Shown piece after piece: positions 9,268 through 20,166 of a DNA stretch of 29,608 nucleotides. The stretch covers positions 7,716 through 37,323 of the forward strand of contig JAKCWW010003942.1 in assembly GCA_026260175.1 (NCBI GenBank), in the 5' to 3' direction. How positions within the stretch are numbered: the stretch's first letter is position 1; every line of letters starts with the position of its first letter. A program made the position numbers and the translations under genes. A model generated the notes under the pieces. It had not been told where the DNA came from. It did no database searches and was given only the letters and a program-made list of their open reading frames with translations. The stretch is from Reticulitermes lucifugus. Its lineage: Eukaryota > Arthropoda > Insecta > Blattodea > Rhinotermitidae.

Positions 9268-10473
9268 GTAGTTGGCCTATCTAAAATAGACCTGTATGGT
9301 TAAGTTTAAGTTTAAGTTGTAGTTATGAATTTTAAGTATGGAAGGATGGCAGTTGGTTACTCGTTACCTGATCAAGAATAATAGGTGTGTGGCGCGTAAT
9401 TGTTTCATAAACGAACTTCGATTGCTTCTCTGGAAGTGCAAGGAAGGTAATCAGTACGGTCAGTTAAAGTTGAAATTGTGCTCTTTATTCTGCAGAACTG
9501 TTGGAGCTCTTTATGTCTGAAGCATTAAAAGCGTATTTAAATGCTCGTTTCTATTTGTAACATAACTTTATTGGCAAGTTCAGTTATCTGAATATGTTCT
9601 TGCGTTTGGAAGATACGTTCGAATAGAATATCCGCACCGGAAATTAATTCCTACGCGTATTCTGCAAAAACGTTTGGTCTGGCCTCTATTGGGAGACTAA
9701 ATAATGTTTTATCCGTGACATGACATTTTAAGCCCCGGTTGTTACTCCATGCTGTAATATGTGTCACCTGCTTTAGCATTAAGAAACTCCGCATTTTGTC
9801 CACAGAGTGCAGCGTATGTTGCATGTTTTGTATGATTCTAACGATAAATGATATTCTCAAAATACAATTGATCGCGCATACCGGTAAGTTGTTGCCTGTG
9901 AGTAGGAACTGGATGTGTAAAACGTGTGAATGAATCTCCATTGATCAAGGTAGTGGTTTGCGACTAGTTACTACCCCCCAGTGACGGAACCACTGGTTTG
10001 TCTCAAGGCGATGCTTCTGTTAATGGAGACTTTGACTCCTGTAGAATGAATTGTTCATAAAAATCAGACCCAGACATGAATTAATAGATTTATTCCATAA
10101 ACACCCAGGCCAATGGGCATTGCTACGGCTCCGGGAAACATCCATGCACGAAACTGACGTATGAAGTCTGTCGGCCTGGTGTGTCTTCTTCACCCTCTTT
10201 CTTGTTTCCAAGGGTTACAACTGTAAAAGAAACAGACGCCCATATTGACTAGTGATGTCCAACGTTATGGACGTCTCAGTATCCATAACGCAGTATACAG
10301 TTCTGTCTGGCAGTGAGTGATCAAGCAGCGAGAGACGTCTCTCTCTTTGCAGACATGAACTATTAGGCTTTTCAGGCTGTGGTAATTTCATTATTCTCTT
10401 GGTCTCCAAATTTGGGTGCTTATTTAGTTAATTTTGAATTTATTTATTTATTTGTATTTGTTAATTAAGGGAC
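9268..10473. other. No gene seen
   Basis: A TAAGTT triplet repeat lies at about 9302-9318. Short open frames occur on both strands without coding character. No transposon motif found. Confidence 0.45.
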
Positions 10474-10520
10474 TGGCTACGGGCTGGACAACCAGGGATC
10501 GATTCTTGGCGGAGGTTTAA
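10474..10520 (+). mobile_element. SINE family A, tRNA-like head fragment
   Basis: GGCTACGGGCTGGACAACC followed by the B-box-like GGATCGATTCT. GCTACGGGCTGGAC is identical to the head of the 5445..5727 copy. The body is not recognisable downstream. Confidence 0.6.
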
Positions 10521-11282
10521 AGTGCGAAAAGCTGTTATAAAATATGTATTAAATTTGACAATGTTAAATTTGGGAAAAGCTGTATTTGCCCTTTTCCAAG
10601 GACCGTCTTAGCATGGTGCAAGTGTAGTTGTTTCTGTTCACTTGTTTGTAGGCTGTGTGGTCCTAATACAAGTATTGAGTGGCAGGCAAAAATTATTTCG
10701 TAGAGTGAATATTCCCGAAGGATTAAAATTTGAATTTAGGATGCCCCTGTCGTTGAAATGTTGACGTTGGGAATTATTTCTGTAGTGACTTAAAATGCTG
10801 TAAAGTGTAACAGTTCCACGTCGTACATGTTCGGCAGTGAGAGCACATTTGTAAAACGACGGGGCCCTGTTGACTTGGTATTAATTACAGAATCCGATTT
10901 AAGACAAAAAAATAGCGAAAGTGATGCTCCTTGTACTGAGGGTGTGGTGGGCTTAGATCGTCGCGTGGAACTTGGTCTCAGCAGCCCACTTTCCCCTGGC
11001 CCACTGACACGGTTAGGCAACCCCTCCGTCGCCCTCCCCCCCTCCGCTACCTCCTGCGCCACCGCAGTGCCCTCAGCCTAAACGAAAAGCGAAAACCCAC
11101 AAGTAAGGCATGGCCTCGAAACACGTAATCACACAACTCGGCTGCTGAACTCGTAGGATAAGATAAGAACAAGGAAAGAAAACACCCGCTCTGGCCGCCC
11201 GTTGATTAGATCGACTTCCTTAATTATGCAGTCTGTTCCTTCGAAAGTTAGCACGTACCCAGCCGGTCAACAAATTCTCTAC
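10521..11282. other. No gene supported; GC-rich patch near 10940-11090
   Basis: The GC-rich patch includes a C-rich run near 11035 and an 84-codon frame (10827..11081) of low complexity on the + strand. No domain or convincing splice pair is visible. Confidence 0.4.
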
Positions 11283-11334
11283 AATCTCGTTGTATTTGTT
11301 AACTGAGATATCAGTTAATAACTACAACGAGATT
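11283..11334. repeat. Two-arm inverted repeat (52-nt hairpin)
   Basis: AATCTCGTTGTA (11283..11294) pairs perfectly with TACAACGAGATT (11323..11334). Inside it, TTAACTGA (11299..11306) pairs perfectly with TCAGTTAA (11311..11318) around a GATA loop, with a 4x4 internal loop between the stems. That is 20 perfect base pairs in 52 nt. Too short for a usual pre-miRNA. Could be a foldback end or a structured motif of a retroelement. Confidence 0.85.
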
Positions 11335-11370
11335 ATATACAACCTTTTATGTGTTTTTAAAAAATTTTTA

Positions 11371-11410
11371 GCCTGAAGTTGACCCACTGCGATCGAAACA
11401 TGTTGCAACA
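11371..11410 (+). mobile_element. Penelope-like terminal motif (tentative)
   Basis: CCTGAAGTTGACCCACTGCG followed by ATCGAAACATGTTGCAAC has the CTGAAG...CGAAAC layout found at ends of Penelope-like elements. The same layout recurs on the minus strand at 24905..24938. No coding part is recognised nearby. Confidence 0.4.
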
Positions 11411-11954
11411 ATAAATAATATTTGAGTTGTGTTGAGAGTTATTTTATTCTTTCGTCGTATAAGTAACACAACAGGATGACTAACCTAAAAATTCGAACTA
11501 AGTTGGCAAGAGCGGATTGCTTGAAGTACATTATTGAGAGGGAAATGTTCGTTGAAACGTCGCGATCCGTGATCAGAAATATGAGAAAGGCACGGTGAGA
11601 AGTTGCAAGCTATGTGGGTCATGCCTTCCTGCTGTCGGCATTGTTTCTTGGAGCTCATTGGTCAGCTGTGACTTCAGACAACGTGTCTGTGTCTGTAGTA
11701 TGCGACTGTTCGTCGTAGCTGTCATTGCCGTAGTGTACTGCAGTATGTGCTCAGCACACCGTACAAAGAATTCAACCGAAGTCGTTGCAGACCTCTCTGA
11801 AATCGCCAGAGAGAAAATCAACTTGAACTCTTCAAGTGTGATGCTAGTTTCATATTCTGAAGTGTTTGTCAGTGAACTGTTTAGGCATACCGCTTTTCTC
11901 CATAATTAGGTTTGGAAAGTAGAAGTAAAATCCGACTCTTTTTGTATTTAGCAT
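11411..11954. other. No gene supported
   Basis: Overlapping open frames on both strands at 11573..11909 (82 and 104 codons) show no domain, and no splice pair stands out. Confidence 0.4.
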
Positions 11955-12145
11955 CCAGACCGGCCCTGGGGCCCACCAAGCCTTCTATACAATGGGTACC
12001 GGGGCTCTTTCCCAGGGGTAAAGCAGCCGGGGAGTGACGTTGACCACCCACCCCCATCTAGCACCGAGGTTAAAGAAAGAGTAGAGCTGTACCTCTACTC
12101 CCTCTCGTGTGCCTTCATGGCAGGTTATAGGGTGAACTTCACTGG
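11955..12145 (+). mobile_element. SINE family A, body and 3' end
   Basis: CAGACCGGCCCTGGGGCCCA, CAATGGGTACCGGGG, AGGGGTAAAGCAGCCGGGG and CATCTAGCACCGAGGTTAAA are collinear with the 5445..5727 copy. The 12052..12120 part is nearly identical to the window start. The tRNA-like head is lost. It ends in a G run (about 12144-12152) where the usual TTTACC tail has decayed. Confidence 0.8.
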
Positions 12146-12883
12146 GGGGGGGGTGTATGAAGTTGGAGTGAAGTTACAATATGGTGGCACTACAGAGACC
12201 ATCTAGAATTAATCATTAACAAGTAACCCTACCATCGACAATATGCACTATCATTTTAGATACTGACAGCGTCATCAAATAAATCAAAATGGGGGTGGGG
12301 CAGAGACAGAGGTGAAGCTTCGTACTGTAATAAGGGATAGTAATTACAACCGAAGTTCGTTTCTGCAAGTTACGGGCATACCATGTGTCAGAATATTTCA
12401 TCTTTCGTGCCTTTGCAGTGCATTTCATTTCTCCAAGCCACCCGAAGTGGCTTCTCAAGGTGTCTAAGAACGTTTTCTTTGTAAAACAGATACGGACTTT
12501 GTCGCTGTGGTGTGGTCCCTTGTGTTCACAAGGAAATGGTTGCGTCAGGGCTGAATTATCCCTCCCCCCATGTGGGCTTAGGACGAGGGAAATTGGGTAA
12601 GTAGGTCGCTGCATTGCGCGACCGTTTGGTAGTAGGCCTGTGTGTGCGTGTGCGTGCGTGCGCGCCTGAGCGAGCAAGCGAGAGAGAGTTGAGTGTGTGA
12701 GAGACATACTGCGTGTTGCTGATCGTCGCTGTTACATGTTGAGGTGTTGACGGAAATCTCGTGAAAGGGAAGACATTTTCATGCAGTAGATATCGTAACG
12801 AATTTCGTAGGTAGCGTTTAGGTCAGAATCTGACGTCGAAATGAGTGGCTAAAGATTAAAATGCGCAAAACCATAATTTAACC
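12146..12883. other. No gene supported; contains the longest open frame in the window
   Basis: A minus-strand ATG frame (12216..12707, 163 codons) begins inside an alternating CA/GC microsatellite and has no recognisable domain. A 71-codon + frame overlaps it. Without splice signals or protein similarity I do not call it a gene. Confidence 0.35.
12639..12665. repeat. Alternating purine-pyrimidine microsatellite (TG/CG)
   Basis: Twenty-seven bases of strictly alternating pyrimidine-purine (TGTGTGCGTGTGCGTGCGTG then CGCGC), the sequence type most prone to Z-DNA. An AG-rich run follows. Confidence 0.8.
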
Positions 12884-13152
12884 CAGTGTTTCCAAACTTT
12901 TCTTCCAGGGAGGAACCCGTAAAATAATTGTTTATATCCCGAGGAAACTGCCTATGAAAACGTTTACAGCAGAAAACAAAAGAGGCAGTTGCTAGCGCAC
13001 GGAGATTGCTGCAATATGTTCCTTTGCCGGACAGAAATTAGTGCGATACTTAGAGGGACGTTTGGAATTTTTTTGCTGTGTTTCAGAATTTTTGTGTATG
13101 TATTTTCTGATTTCTCATGGAACTCCTAGTGAACCCTAGTTGGGAAAGATTG
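12884..13152. mobile_element. hAT-like non-autonomous DNA element
   Basis: The left end CAGTGTTTCCAAACTTTT and the reverse complement of the right end (CAATCTTTCCCAACTAGG) are similar inverted termini. They are of the CAGTGTTTCCCAAAC type common in hAT MITEs, including the internal GAACCC motifs. The element is 269 bp with no coding capacity. The 8-base flanks ATTTAACC (12876..12883) and ACCTAGCC (13153..13160) agree at 5 of 8 positions, a plausible decayed hAT target duplication. Confidence 0.62.
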
Positions 13153-13179
13153 ACCTAGCCTGAATATTACAGTATTTTT

Positions 13180-13227
13180 AGATGTGACGCCGTGTATTTG
13201 ATCTACCTACCAGCAGGCGTCACATCT
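13180..13227. repeat. Perfect 12-bp inverted repeat with a 24-nt loop
   Basis: AGATGTGACGCC (13180..13191) and GGCGTCACATCT (13216..13227) are exact reverse complements. It lies 28 bp beyond the hAT-like element and before a LINE relic. Confidence 0.8.
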
Positions 13228-13264
13228 CGGAAGACCAGAATCTCTATATTCCACCCCGTCATAA

Positions 13265-13700
13265 CCTCAGATCTGCATTCTGGTCAGTGGATGTAAAACT
13301 TGGTCACAGCCTCAGGGAGGAGCATAGAGGACGCCTGAGAACAGAGTGACAGGATGGATAAAGTCATGTAATGATGAGCTTCGTATTTCTGACTGCCCAT
13401 CAGTTCGAGGTGAATGCAATAGGCTGAGCGTGTAGCACGCATTGGAGCAGTGAGATGTGCACACAGAATTTTTGTTGGTCATTATGAAGCGATCCAGGCG
13501 TACGTTTGAGGATGGTAACAAGATGAGTCTTACGGGAAAGAGGTTGTCAGGAGGTGGACTGGATATGTGTGGCCCAGAATAGGGTCCATTGACGAGGATT
13601 TATGAACACTGTAATGAACCTTGGGAATTCCATAAAAGGCGGAGAATTTCGTGACCACCTAAGCGACTGTTAGTTGTTCGAGGAAGACTTAGGGAATTGT
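13265..13700 (+). pseudogene. LINE reverse-transcriptase ORF and 3' end, decayed
   Basis: CKTWSQPQ at 13291 (for CETWSLTL), ENRV about 14 codons later, VARIGAVRC and AHRIFVG at 13430-13480 (for HVARMGE and YRVLVG), then CNEPWEFHK at 13607..13640 (for NEPSGSIK) with AGGCGGAGAATTTCGTGA for the KCGEFLD codons. The collinear blocks cover about 435 bp. Stops and frame changes are frequent, so this is old. Confidence 0.7.
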
Positions 13701-13936
13701 TCAAGAGCAGATAGGCCTGACAAAATTAAACATAGTAATGCAAGTTCAGCAGTAATTGACAGACCATCTCTGCATCTTGACATATGCAGCGTGAGATTCC
13801 GGTGTTGCCAGCTGTGCGTTCCTTTTCCTTCCCTTTGCTGTGTTAGAATGCAGTGTGGTTAAGCCCGCGTTCATGAATTACGGCAGGAATAATGTCATTT
13901 CTAACAGATAATCGTATCTTTGCTATAAATCTAACT

Positions 13937-14245
13937 AATTCCATGGAGCAGAGTCCATCTTGAGAAGCGAACAGGTCGTCAGCTAGTCAAGAAATTCCCC
14001 GCATTTTATGGAACCCGAAGGTTCATTACCGCNNNNNNNNNNNNNNNNNNNNNNNNNNNNNNNNNNNNNNNNNNNNNNNNNNNNNNNNNNNNNNNNNNNN
14101 NNNNNNNNNNNNTCAGGTCTCCCCACCAAAATCCTGTACGCACCTCTCCCCTCCTCCATACGTGCTACATGCCCCGCCCACCTCATTCTTGTTGATTTGA
14201 TCATCCGAATAATATTTGGCGATGAGTACAGATCATTCCTCGGGA
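13937..14245 (-). pseudogene. Best-preserved LINE 3' end, antisense and interrupted by an N gap
   Basis: On the minus strand, RNDLYSSPNIIR, then STRMRWAGHVARMEEG, GAYRILVGRP, the gap, and GNEPSGSIKCGEFLD. All parts outside the gap agree closely with the family pattern, and the frame is open from about 14230 to the gap. Downstream, GACTAGCTGACGACC and CTTCTCAAGATGGACTCTGC continue into the usual 3' UTR. This is the youngest member of the main LINE family here and the only one on the minus strand. Only the last roughly 100 codons are present, so it is 5'-truncated. Confidence 0.85.
14033..14112. other. Assembly gap (80 N)
   Basis: Eighty consecutive N fall within the LINE copy. Other copies have about 150 bp between the VGRP and NEPSG blocks, so the gap length is probably nominal. 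Confidence 0.95.
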
Positions 14246-15509
14246 CTATAAATGTTTAATTCCGCAGCGCGCTCAACGCATATTTTCCACCTGAATCACG
14301 CTTTGCGGGATGTAGAAGGAAAGAACGCATTATTCAAGATGCTGAACTTGCTTATAAGTAAATGCGTTTATGAGAAGCATTTCACAGTTTTTGTTGTTTA
14401 TGCTGCGGTTTTTTTTGTTACACAGCACTTAGTTTCCTGCAAGAACATGACGTGATCAAGAGGGAGTGTCTTTCGCCCCAGTTTCATGCTGTCCCGGGGA
14501 GGGGGGAAGGGCTGTTCTTCAAAGCATGCTGTAGCAGGTAGAGAGACTCCTTCCCGTCAGGTGTATTGGTGGATGGGCCTGGGAGTCGCGCCGTATCGAA
14601 CTGAAAGCGAGAGTGGTTGGCTGGGTGAAGTAGGTCACTGGTCCAGCCGGCCGGCCTGCGGCGCGTCCGCCTTGACACCGTACATTCTTCCCAGATTCCT
14701 GCTTGCGGACTGCAGAGGAATTAGTTTGGCTTGCCGGAAAGTAAATCAAATAAGTTTTCAATAGATATATAAAAGCCACCTCCACAGACTAGGAGCTCGA
14801 ATGGAAATAAAGTAGGTTTGTACGTATTGTACATGTCAGTTGTAAAATACACGTAATTGACAGAAATGTCATATTATGAGAGAAGGTTATTTTTTAATTA
14901 TTGTCACCTTTGCAGTTTCGTTTGTGATAAAATTAATCTGTTTTAGGCGCGTTCGCAAAATTGCGAAAAGCGACTATTAGCTTCGTCATGTCTGTCTGTC
15001 CGTCCGCCCGCCCTCATGCAACAGCTCGGCTCCCACTGGACGGTTTTTATGAAAGTTTATATTTTGACATTTTAGGAAAATCTGTAGACAAAATTCAAGT
15101 TTCATTAAAATCTGACAAGAATCACGTGTACTTTACATAAAGACCTATGTACATTTATGATAATATCTCGCTGAATTCTTCTTGGAATGAGGAATGTTTC
15201 AGACAAAAGTTGTAGAGGAAGTCAAAACACACATTTCATGTTCAATACCTTTGTTTTTTTCGAAAATCGTGCCGTTTATAAGATTATGTGGAAAAATATT
15301 GTACAGCCAGACAGCCACAGATGACAATATAATACGGCGCATGCGCTTTGCATGCTGGATAACTACGGCTACACACTCACACTCAGAATACTATGCACTT
15401 ATTGCTTTTCACAACAATAGTTACGGTAAGTACCTCAGTGTTAATTTATACGTACATTGACTGTTTTGGTGGCTTTTGATGTGGGACACATAACATTTAC
15501 ATAGCGTTA
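14246..15509. other. No gene supported; GC-rich patch 14490-14700 and a short palindrome
   Basis: The GC-rich patch has open frames on both strands (92, 64 and 88 codons) but no domain. TTCGCAA/TTGCGAA (14952..14967) is a small perfect palindrome, followed by a TGTCTGTCTGTCCGTCCG pyrimidine repeat near 14990. Confidence 0.4.
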
Positions 15510-15657
15510 GTCAGGGGTGCCTGGCGCCCGGGGTTTTGTACGGTGACGCCTGATATTTGTGGGTTCTCAGTATGGAACTCGAGATGTGCATGACGGAATC
15601 GGAATTCCGGTCCGTCCAGGTCGTAGCGCAGGCGCTGTACCGATTACGCTACCCCTG
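15510..15657 (-). mobile_element. tRNA-derived SINE, family C
   Basis: On the minus strand the head reads GGCAGGGGTAGCGTAATCGG, with TAGCGTAATCGG fitting the A box, followed by GACCTGGACGG and a B-box-like ATTCCGATTCC. The body then runs through GAGTTCCATACTGAGAACCC and AAATATCAGGCGTCACC. The body matches the fragment at 20110..20166. Termini not fixed by a duplication. Confidence 0.65.
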
Positions 15658-17389
15658 CCTTGGAGTACATTTAAAGTAACGTATTTTGTATATATGTCCT
15701 CCGAGGATCCCGAGTTTCTAAATGCCACAGCTGTTTGCCCATTATGTGAGATGCAGTAACGCACCCCAAAAGTAAAGGCCCGTTGCCTCGTTCCTCGAAC
15801 GGTCACACCAGTAAAAGCTATAAAAGAGAAAGTGGGGAAAGCTTCAGCACAAACTATAACGAAAAGCGAGAAAATCAGCTAGTTGTAAAACAGGAGAGAT
15901 TTTCAATTTGTGGCAATATAAGTGGCACACGGGGTCCTTATTTTATCTGACAACTATCGGTTGCTATTTTCCGTCGGCGTTTTTGTCTTATTAGGCCTAA
16001 TGTATTCAATCATGCGGCCGGCCGCCTACACGCGCTACGGAGTAACGGCGAGAAGGGACAAACGATGTTTTGTCAGACAGAATAGGGATTCCTTGTAACA
16101 CGAATTAGAATTTACTGACCGGCACTCGTGTTGGACTGATAGGGGACTGCGGACCACTGGTTGATAGACACCGTACTTTATCCCACCTCTGTTATTAGTG
16201 GAAGACTCGTATTTGTGTGCAGACATATTAAACGGGGGGCTAGAGTGAGGCTATAGAGTACCTATAGGCCCGCAGTACACACGCGATCACAGAGATCTCT
16301 TTTGGAGCTTGACTGTGAAACGGATATGATGCGTAAATTGAAATCTGTTTCCATTTGTTACAAACGTCAATCGTGCACATTGATTATGAAGCCCAGCTGT
16401 GCTGAGGACTCGGCCCGTTAAAGGTCGTCGGGGAAGATACGCATTCGAGTGTAGTGGCACTGTAGCCTACCTTTAAAGTTTAGAAGTAACGAGTCGCACA
16501 GATGCTTATTTGAGTCGGCCGACTGAAAATGAGCTTTTAGTTCTGAACTCCTCCGCACTGTTCTCTCCACTTCTGTCAATCTACGTTAGGTAAGCTTTCT
16601 GAAACGAGTTAAGTCCGTACTGTTGAAGATACTTGTGCTACATTCCATCCTGAAATCGGAATGTGGCGGCATACAGCTGTCATTCCTGTGTCTTCATTAG
16701 GTAAAGTAATGTTTGTCCTTGAATGCCTATAATAAATGACATTATTGCCGATAATGAAAATACGCGAGCACAGTACCAAACACTTGTTTGTTTAATTTCT
16801 TGATTCTGAAACAAGACAGTTTTTGTGGGTTGTTAAACATTGCTTGTCTATTAATATTGGCCAAATTACAGCCCCCAGTTTCCTTGTTTTATTTAACTGT
16901 TTACTCCTTATGGTTTATGTTTCTAATGATACTGATTTTATTTTTTCATTTTAATTTGATGTAAGCGAAATGACATTTAGTAGAATGAACACAGAAGAAA
17001 GAATCGATTCGATTCGGTTTGGAGCTGAGTAGGACGCTGGACAATTCGAAATGTACGTTTTCACCAAAATGACCTAAATTCTGTTTCTCGGGCTTGTGTA
17101 TATGGCTGATAAGAACGTGACTGTCACCTGGCGAGTTGGACACTTGTGTGCGCTTGCCATGTAGCTACAGGCAATAACAGGGATTTGAAAGTTACCGGAG
17201 GCTGGGTAACATGCCTCCGTACGGGGTCCGAACTCAAGCTATGTCAGGTATCTCGAATAAAAACATAAAGGTAATATAAGTTTGTGTACTGTGGTCGCAG
17301 GTAACCTGTCGTTTGCGTTGCGAGTGGCAGTTCCGAGGTTTAGTAAACGTAACTGGTTGGTTGGTGCGTCGATTTGTGTCTCACTAGAG
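15658..17389. other. No gene seen
   Basis: AT-rich beyond 16550. No splice-bounded block, transposon protein or notable repeat was found. Confidence 0.45.
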
Positions 17390-17663
17390 GAAAAAGAACA
17401 GATTAAATTCGGGGGTTGGTCGCTACCATTCAGTTAAGAATCTTTTGTCTTCCAGTCTCCCATCTAAACTCATAAAGATTAAAATAAAACTGTAAATTTT
17501 CTTTTTGGTTTGTGTGGGTGTGAAACTTGATCTCTCACAAATAGGGAAGAACACTGAAAGTATTTGAGAACAAGAGTGCTGACGAAAATATTGAGACCCC
17601 ATACGGAGGAAGTAATTGGAAAAAAACTGTATAATGAGTTGTAATTTCTAGAGGTGTAATCTT
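17390..17663 (+). pseudogene. LINE reverse-transcriptase ORF relic, 5' portion of a split copy
   Basis: HSVKNLLSSSLPSK is encoded from 17429. After a frame change come CGCET, a stop in place of Trp, SLTNREEH, and later KKLYNEL (for RKLHNEEL) near 17625. The TGG-to-TGA change and a second stop disable it. It continues beyond the SINE at 17912. Confidence 0.75.
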
Positions 17664-17670
17664 CACGAAG

Positions 17671-17911
17671 TTTTTTTTTTGGTGGGGCAACAGCCCAGCT
17701 CGGGCCTAGGCCGCCTCGTTGTTGAAGTTTCTAGATCACACACAATCAGACACACCCCCTAGGACTCCTCTAAACGAGTGATCAGCACACAACACACAAA
17801 CACAAGAGACGAGCTTCCATGCCCTTGTGAGATTCAAACCACCGATCTCATTAACCAAGCACCTGCAGACCTACGCCTGAGACCCCACGGCCACTGGAAC
17901 CGCTCACCCAA
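17671..17911 (-). mobile_element. tRNA-derived SINE (family D) inserted in a LINE
   Basis: A 10-base T run at 17671..17680 is the poly-A tail of a minus-strand element. Its 3' end reads GGGCTGTTGCCCCACC, similar to the tail of 4007..4251. The other end carries GTGGCCGTGGGGTCTCAGGC and the B-box-like GGTTTGAATCTC. CACGA flanks it on both sides (17664..17668 and 17912..17916), a possible short or decayed target duplication. LINE motifs stop before it and resume after it. Confidence 0.75.
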
Positions 17912-18200
17912 CACGATACTGGTGATTATATCGAGGAGGTTGAAATGTACGGACGGGGCATTTAGCGTGTAAGGACGAGAAATGTATCGCGAAGGTTGGT
18001 TTGAAAGTCGAAGTGCGAGATAGATTTGGGTGACATACGTAGATGGAGAGGATGGTTATGAACGTCGGTCAGGATAACGTCCATTGGCAGGAACTGCTTG
18101 TGTAGTAGTGAACGTTGGGTTCCATGAAAGGCGGACCAGCTAAGAAACTGTTGGCTTGCTGAGAAGGACTGGTTATTGGAGTTGGTTTGATGAGAGAATT
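17912..18200 (+). pseudogene. LINE relic, 3' portion of the copy split by the SINE
   Basis: IISRRLKCTDGAFSV (for VIKSRRMRWAGHVARM) then a stop and GREMYREG, followed by a decayed WEDN region and the TTGGGTTCCATGAAAGGCGG 3' signature at 18115. This continues the family order exactly where 17663 stopped. Confidence 0.7.
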
Positions 18201-20109
18201 ATGCATGATGAACTGGAAAGGGTAGGGACGGAGACCGTTGTGGTGTTTTTAAGCTGCAGTACCGAATTTGCGTGTAGCGACTGAGGAAAATCGCAGTGAA
18301 TCTCAGGGTAGCCATTGCCCGGCCAGATATTCAAACTACGTACATCGAATACAAGTTGTGCGTTTTAGTTAACCTCTAAAAGGTGAATATAACAGTACTG
18401 ATGCGACCTCCTTATAACGGAGAACTTGGGTTGGATGTATGCGTATTGCCATGTAAAAAACTGAATCGTCGCAGCATATGGTACCTCGCGGGCTAAGCAA
18501 ATGACGCTGTGGCATGCTCCGGTGCACGTTGCTCAGCTATTTCTGCCTGTCGTGACATTTCTGTGTGCTTTGGCTCATCCAAGGGCATGTTTACAGTAGC
18601 GTCACTTTGCACAGTCCCCTGTGATCTCTTTAGTAAATGAAACGAGTGCAGAGTCACGGGACGGCTAATTATGCCCTTTTGAAAGAAATGAACGCATAAA
18701 GGAGATACAGTCTTCTTATGTCATCTGCAGAATTACCCAGCAGATTGCAGTTAAATGTGACGCATTGTCGGTTGATGAGTAAATTTAACTTGGCCTGTAT
18801 CGTTTCATTATTCATTTCTAAAAAGTGCTTATTGCGCAAAAGATTGTAACTGTGTGGTATAAAATGCAGATCTAATTCAGATGTATAAATTTCATTGAAA
18901 ATTTATTCTGGTGCGTATGTGTAACGAAAGTAAAGCAACACACAGCTTTTGCCTCTGCACAGTGAATACAGATGAGGTGAAGTGGTTAGTTCTGTCAACT
19001 TTAAATCTGTATCCGCTTTAAATCAACATGAATGCCCCTTCAGATGCATGCTTCTTATTATGCTTCGTAATTCATGATGATGATGATGATGATGATATCA
19101 AACATCACATCCGTTTTGTGCTGTTTGTGCGAACGTGTCAGTTCCAAGTCGTCTAGATTATTGGTGTTTCTTGGCGGGTTCACGGCAGTGTGACAGTAAG
19201 TAAACTGAGAGCAGGACATTGTAATAATGTATGCACACAATAGGTAACAGACATTTTATGTATAATCATGCGAACATTTGCACCTGTTACGTCGTGCTTT
19301 GTTCGCCACTGATCGTCGCATCTCAATCCTCACGACTCCTGTTACGTACTGTGTAGGTCTCGGGGTGGAATCTCAACGTAGAGACCGGTTTTCGTGGTCT
19401 TCGTCGGTCACTTAGTGACGATATCATCAGGTAGGCTACAACTGCTTCCTTGTATTATCATTCGCAGCCATCCAGAAGTCACTCATTGTGTAAGCTGTGC
19501 TACTAAGCATCGTTACACAATTCAGCGCCGTAATAGGCCTAACTTGGTTTCGTGATAAAGTGATAGTGTTTTGCCTCGAGACGAGTGCTGATATCTCCGT
19601 GCTTTATAATATTTAGTTTGCGGATCAGATCCACAAACTTTCCGCTGTAAGGGCGACGATTTACCTGCTTTGTGTTGCGACCTCCCGACCTCGGTAAGGG
19701 AATTGCGTAAAAGCGGGTCGCTCTGTGTTGTGTATGTTGGAAGGCACACGGCATCCGCCCACCCCTTCTCCTCAACACACTGCGTGAACAATTTCCTAAG
19801 CTTTGAAAACCTAAAATGTAGGTCAAGGAGAATTCGCTACTTTATGGCAACCTGCACCCACTTTCCCTTCCGGTGGTGCCATATCGTGGTCTCGCATGAC
19901 TGGTCTTCCACTGAGACGACTTGCGTTGCTGGGGCTCAGAAAACGGTGACGTAATGTCCTGTTTCTGTACTCATGTCCTCGCAATGTGTACTGAGGCTAG
20001 AGAGAGAGAGAATGAGTGCGTCCTTCTGGTGTTGCCACCTCTTGTCTTCCGATGGACAAAGACAAACCAACGTATCTTGTGGTAATAATCGCAGTGCCCA
20101 AGAACTGGG
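18201..20109. other. No gene supported; one ATG/GAT microsatellite
   Basis: Contains the triplet repeat at 19074..19096. The GC-richer part 19600-19930 has open frames on both strands without a domain. No splice-bounded exon could be argued for. Confidence 0.4.
19074..19096. repeat. (ATG)n microsatellite
   Basis: Twenty-three bases of uninterrupted ATG/GAT triplets. Confidence 0.9.
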
Positions 20110-20166
20110 CGACTGAGTTCGGTAGGTGGCGCCTAATATTTTTGGGTCGTCGGTACGGAACTTAAT
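20110..20166 (-). mobile_element. SINE family C fragment
   Basis: GGCGCCTAATATTTTTGGGT, then CGGTACGGAACT, matches the + strand of the copy at 15545..15582 (GACGCCTGATATTTGTGGGT, then CAGTATGGAACT). Only the body survives. Confidence 0.6.

Noticed and set aside
9301..9318. Telomere-like TAAGTT repeats
   Set aside because: Only three units, and not the insect TTAGG motif.
12216..12707. 163-codon minus frame, the longest in the window
   Set aside because: Begins inside a CA/GC microsatellite, has no domain or splice context, and overlaps a competing + frame. Kept only as unannotated DNA.
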